A stretch of DNA of 34,974 nucleotides from Ferruginibacter sp. (GTDB taxonomy: Bacteria > Bacteroidota > Bacteroidia > Chitinophagales > Chitinophagaceae), in NCBI GenBank assembly GCA_025350645.1, contig JANXXM010000024.1:1-34974 (forward strand). Direction: 5' to 3'. The position numbers were made by a program, and so were the translations under genes. Each line of letters starts with the position of its first letter. Position 1 is the first letter of the stretch. The notes below the pieces were generated by a model that did no database searches, was not told the origin of the DNA, and worked only from the letters and a program-made list of their open reading frames with translations. Of this stretch, positions 32,368 through 34,974 are shown piece after piece.

Positions 32368-34974
32368 ATGAATATAAAAATTACTATATCTAAAATAAAA
32401 AGTTTATTGTTTAGATATTTTATTACGCTAATCTTTTTATCTTCTTTATGCTTTGTTGCAAAAGCACAACCATACATTAACGGGGGATTAAGTACAGGTG
32501 CTACTGCCACAGGAGGTACTGCAGCACCAGCAGGTTTTAACTGGAGTGAACTTCAAGGCTTGAACACAGGCTTGGGATCGGGTGCAAATATAGCAGCGGG
32601 GTTAACGCTGGCGGATGATTTTACAGTACCAACAGGGGTTACATGGAATATAACTAAAATTACATTCTATGCATACTCAACTGGTTATGCCGGAGCTACC
32701 TCTCCCTTTAATGATACCAGGGTACAAATTTTTAGTACAAATCCATCAGTTGGTACACCTATTCCTGTGTTTGGAAATCTTACCACAAATAGATTTCTGA
32801 CATCTTCAACAGCAAGTTTATATCGTATTGGTAATGCAACTCCTGGTACTACAAGGCAGATTTGGAAAATAGAAGCTGCAGTAACAACATCCTTAGCCGC
32901 AGGAACTTACTGGATTGAATGGCAACATGGTACAATAGCCGGGGTAACCAGCAATTTTTCACCTGCAAAAACTATTATTGGTTCTGCTACTCAACTTGGC
33001 AATAATGCCCAACAGCACACATTAACTCCAAGTTCATGGGCTGCAATTACAGATGGTACGCCTGCGGCCCCCCAAGATTTTCCTTTTCAAATTGATTATG
33101 CGGCAACTGGTGCACCTTGTACCGCAACTCCTCCGGGAGTAACAACAGCCACACCAAATGTTGTTTGCCCTACTACTCCATTTGCACTTTCTGTAGCTAA
33201 CCCAGGTTCAGGATTAGGGTTAACCTACCAGTGGGAAATTTCTACTGACAATATCACTTTTGCGCCTATTGCTGGGGCAACAAGTATTACATATAATACA
33301 ACACAAGCATCTGCAAAATGGTATCGTTTAAAAGTAACTTGCGGCGCAAATGCACCTTTAACTTCCACACCGGTTCAGGTTACCATGTCTGGTAATTGTT
33401 ATTGCATTCCCCCTGCATCCACTTTTGGATGTACTGATGGTGACGTTATAACAAATGTAACAATAGGTGGTATAAATAATAATTCTGCCTGTGCAAATGC
33501 ATCAGGCTATACCAATTATAGTTCTACTGTAGCTCCGGGTACTGTAATCAGGGGAGCAAATAATACAATATCTGTAAGTTTTGACCCTGGATTTACAGAG
33601 TTTGTTGCTGTATGGATAGATTATAACCAGAATGGAACTTTCGAAGCAACAGAATTTACTGCAATCGGTAGTAGTGCAGCAGGAGGCCCGTTAAACGGAA
33701 CTATTATTGTACCTGCTACAGCCTTAACGGGCTCTACTAGAATGAGGGTTCGTCTTAAGTTTGGATCGGCTGTTAATGGAGGTACGGAATCTTGTACTTC
33801 CCCTACTTTTGGCGAAACGGAAGATTATGCTGTCGATATTCAAAATTGTATACCTGTGGCTATTACTGGGTCTCCCTCTAATCTTACTTCAGTATGTGGC
33901 GGTAGTGCGAGTTTCAGTGTAACAACTACTGGTTCATTACCAACTTATCAATGGCAGTATCGTGTTAGTGCTACTTCACCGTGGCTTAATGTGCCTGCAT
34001 CTGCACCTTATTCAGGAGTGAATGCAGCCACCCTGTTCATCAATAGTGTGGTAGTAAGTATGGACGGGTATCAGTATCGGGCTGTAGTAAGTGGTGCATG
34101 TACGGGTGCAGATTTCAGTTCAAATGCTACCTTAACCGTTCCCCCCATTACTTTTGCAATAACCCCTTCGGTTATAACAAAATGTTTATCGGCTGTACCG
34201 GTACTTATAACGGCACCCAATACTCAGAATATTTTAAATTTTACAAACAGTACGCTTGGTTTTATAGATAATGGTTTGGCATTCGGTATCAGCAGAAACG
34301 TAACCGTTTCTGGTATAACAGGCCCAATACAGAAAGTAAGGGTAAAAATAAATGCATCAGGTTTTTATATAGGAGATTTGGTAGCATCACTTAAAGCCCC
34401 AAATGGGCAGATTGTAAATATGGATTATCTGCTAAACAGAACAAACAATGGTGGCGGTGGCGCAGCTGATACTGGTTTTATAAATACAATATTTAATTTC
34501 AATAGGGTAATGAGAGGTACACCTTTCTCTGGAGTTGGCGGAGTTACCGCACCTGCATCTCAAGGAATAGATCAGGGTACATTCCCTTACACTGCTGAAT
34601 ATCCGATAGACAATCAGCAAGCTACCTTTTTTGTAGGTACACCATCTGGTCCTGCAGGATTTGCAGCTACAACAAGCAATATCAATACCTTTTATGCGCA
34701 TTCACCTGCCTCTGCGGCTAACGGCGTATGGACACTAGGCATGTATGATGCGGGTCCTCCAGATTCTATTATTTTCAAAAACTATACTTTGGAAATTACT
34801 TATGGAGGAGCGCCTGCAACTATGGTGTTTACCCCCGTAGCAGGTTTATTTACAGATGCAGCGGGTACTATTCCATATACTGGCACTGCGGTTACGCAGG
34901 TGTATGCAGCACCCACAGCTACGACTACATATTCTGCTGTAGTAAGTGCCGGAGCGTGTTCTACAGCACCGCAA
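32368..34974 (+). CDS. Large secreted multidomain protein, 5' part (Ig-like, GEVED, P-domain-like); cut by window end
   Basis: I read the frame open from ATG 32368 to the last base, 869 codons with no stop; the gene continues outside. Residues 1-33 are a signal peptide (ends AKA|Q). About 35-245 form an N-terminal beta domain (DDFTVPTGVTWNITKITFYA, then AAVTTSLAAGTYWIEW). Ig-like segments lie around Trp289 (TYQWEIS) and Trp529 (TYQWQYR). A GEVED domain (about 395-490) has WIDYNQNGTFE (416 on) and FGETEDYAVDI. A proprotein-convertase P-like domain (about 605-813) shows IQKVRVKINA, GDLVASLKAPNG and NGVWTLGMYDAGPPD. Another Ig-like unit begins at the edge. Such mosaics are typical T9SS cargo, so a C-terminal sorting domain is expected beyond the window. 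Confidence 0.88.
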   Translation, partial: MNIKITISKIKSLLFRYFITLIFLSSLCFVAKAQPYINGGLSTGATATGGTAAPAGFNWSELQGLNTGLGSGANIAAGLTLADDFTVPTGVTWNITKITFYAYSTGYAGATSPFNDTRVQIFSTNPSVGTPIPVFGNLTTNRFLTSSTASLYRIGNATPGTTRQIWKIEAAVTTSLAAGTYWIEWQHGTIAGVTSNFSPAKTIIGSATQLGNNAQQHTLTPSSWAAITDGTPAAPQDFPFQIDYAATGAPCTATPPGVTTATPNVVCPTTPFALSVANPGSGLGLTYQWEISTDNITFAPIAGATSITYNTTQASAKWYRLKVTCGANAPLTSTPVQVTMSGNCYCIPPASTFGCTDGDVITNVTIGGINNNSACANASGYTNYSSTVAPGTVIRGANNTISVSFDPGFTEFVAVWIDYNQNGTFEATEFTAIGSSAAGGPLNGTIIVPATALTGSTRMRVRLKFGSAVNGGTESCTSPTFGETEDYAVDIQNCIPVAITGSPSNLTSVCGGSASFSVTTTGSLPTYQWQYRVSATSPWLNVPASAPYSGVNAATLFINSVVVSMDGYQYRAVVSGACTGADFSSNATLTVPPITFAITPSVITKCLSAVPVLITAPNTQNILNFTNSTLGFIDNGLAFGISRNVTVSGITGPIQKVRVKINASGFYIGDLVASLKAPNGQIVNMDYLLNRTNNGGGGAADTGFINTIFNFNRVMRGTPFSGVGGVTAPASQGIDQGTFPYTAEYPIDNQQATFFVGTPSGPAGFAATTSNINTFYAHSPASAANGVWTLGMYDAGPPDSIIFKNYTLEITYGGAPATMVFTPVAGLFTDAAGTIPYTGTAVTQVYAAPTATTTYSAVVSAGACSTAPQ

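Noticed and set aside
1-34974. Search for CRISPR arrays, tRNA genes, transposases, phage genes and classical defence or toxin-antitoxin genes.
   Set aside because: None seen: no regularly spaced repeats, no GGTTCGAATCC-type T-arms in the gaps, and no integrase or transposase motifs.

Overview
The window looks like a chromosomal segment from a member of the Bacteroidota, probably a Chitinophagaceae-type soil or freshwater bacterium. The family-level guess is inference; the phylum is well supported. Evidence: a SusC/SusD pair, a putative porin of the Porin_10 type, a gliding-motility/CHU_C-type C-terminal domain, a GEVED-domain secreted protein, -7 promoter boxes of the TAnnTTTG form, absence of Shine-Dalgarno sequences, and visibly AT-rich DNA.

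Layout. 1-490: the 3' end of a 23S rRNA gene, a 5S rRNA gene and a terminator, i.e. the end of an rRNA operon. 491-1094: no gene seen. 1095-5513: a SusC/SusD outer-membrane uptake pair with no adjacent degradative enzyme. 5839-8495 (minus): an ABC-2 exporter (ATPase and permease) followed by a LolA-like periplasmic protein. 8709-9035: a small secreted protein with a good promoter. 9139-12956 (minus): a tightly packed four-gene unit of TonB-dependent receptor, secreted TPR-like protein, six-helix membrane protein and winged-helix regulator. 13397-14677 (minus): purD. 14883-18033: a POT peptide transporter, then a glutathione peroxidase with a small membrane protein. 18258-19295 (minus): a DusB-type tRNA-dihydrouridine synthase. 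19381-21788: a CPBP membrane protease, phosphatidate cytidylyltransferase (cdsA) and phosphatidylserine decarboxylase, a membrane-lipid cluster. 21956-22132: a 58-residue Cys/Lys-rich exported microprotein. 22256-23467 (minus): sucC. 23723-26634: purine nucleoside phosphorylase and a putative porin. 26824-28205 (minus): a small exported protein and an SDR oxidoreductase. 28318-30942 (minus): a large PKD/Ig-repeat protein with a CHU_C terminus, a predicted type IX secretion (T9SS) substrate. 31164-31922 (minus): a divergent PlsC-like acyltransferase. 32021-32257: a small basic exported protein. 32368 to the window end: the 5' part of a large multidomain secreted protein (Ig-like, GEVED, proprotein-convertase P-like), cut by the window edge.

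How it fits together. Much of the window concerns the cell envelope: three outer-membrane beta-barrels, a SusD lipoprotein, a LolA-like protein, phospholipid synthesis enzymes, two big secreted proteins and several tiny exported ones. The rest is housekeeping (rRNA, purD, sucC, PNP, DusB). There are no phage genes, transposases, CRISPR arrays, tRNA genes or classical defence genes. The best candidate for an under-described system is the receptor/TPR/membrane/wHTH operon at 9139-12956. Next come the small Cys-rich exported protein, the orphan terminator near 13220, and several enzymes with altered key residues (PNP Asp236, PlsC-like HX5D and FPQGT).
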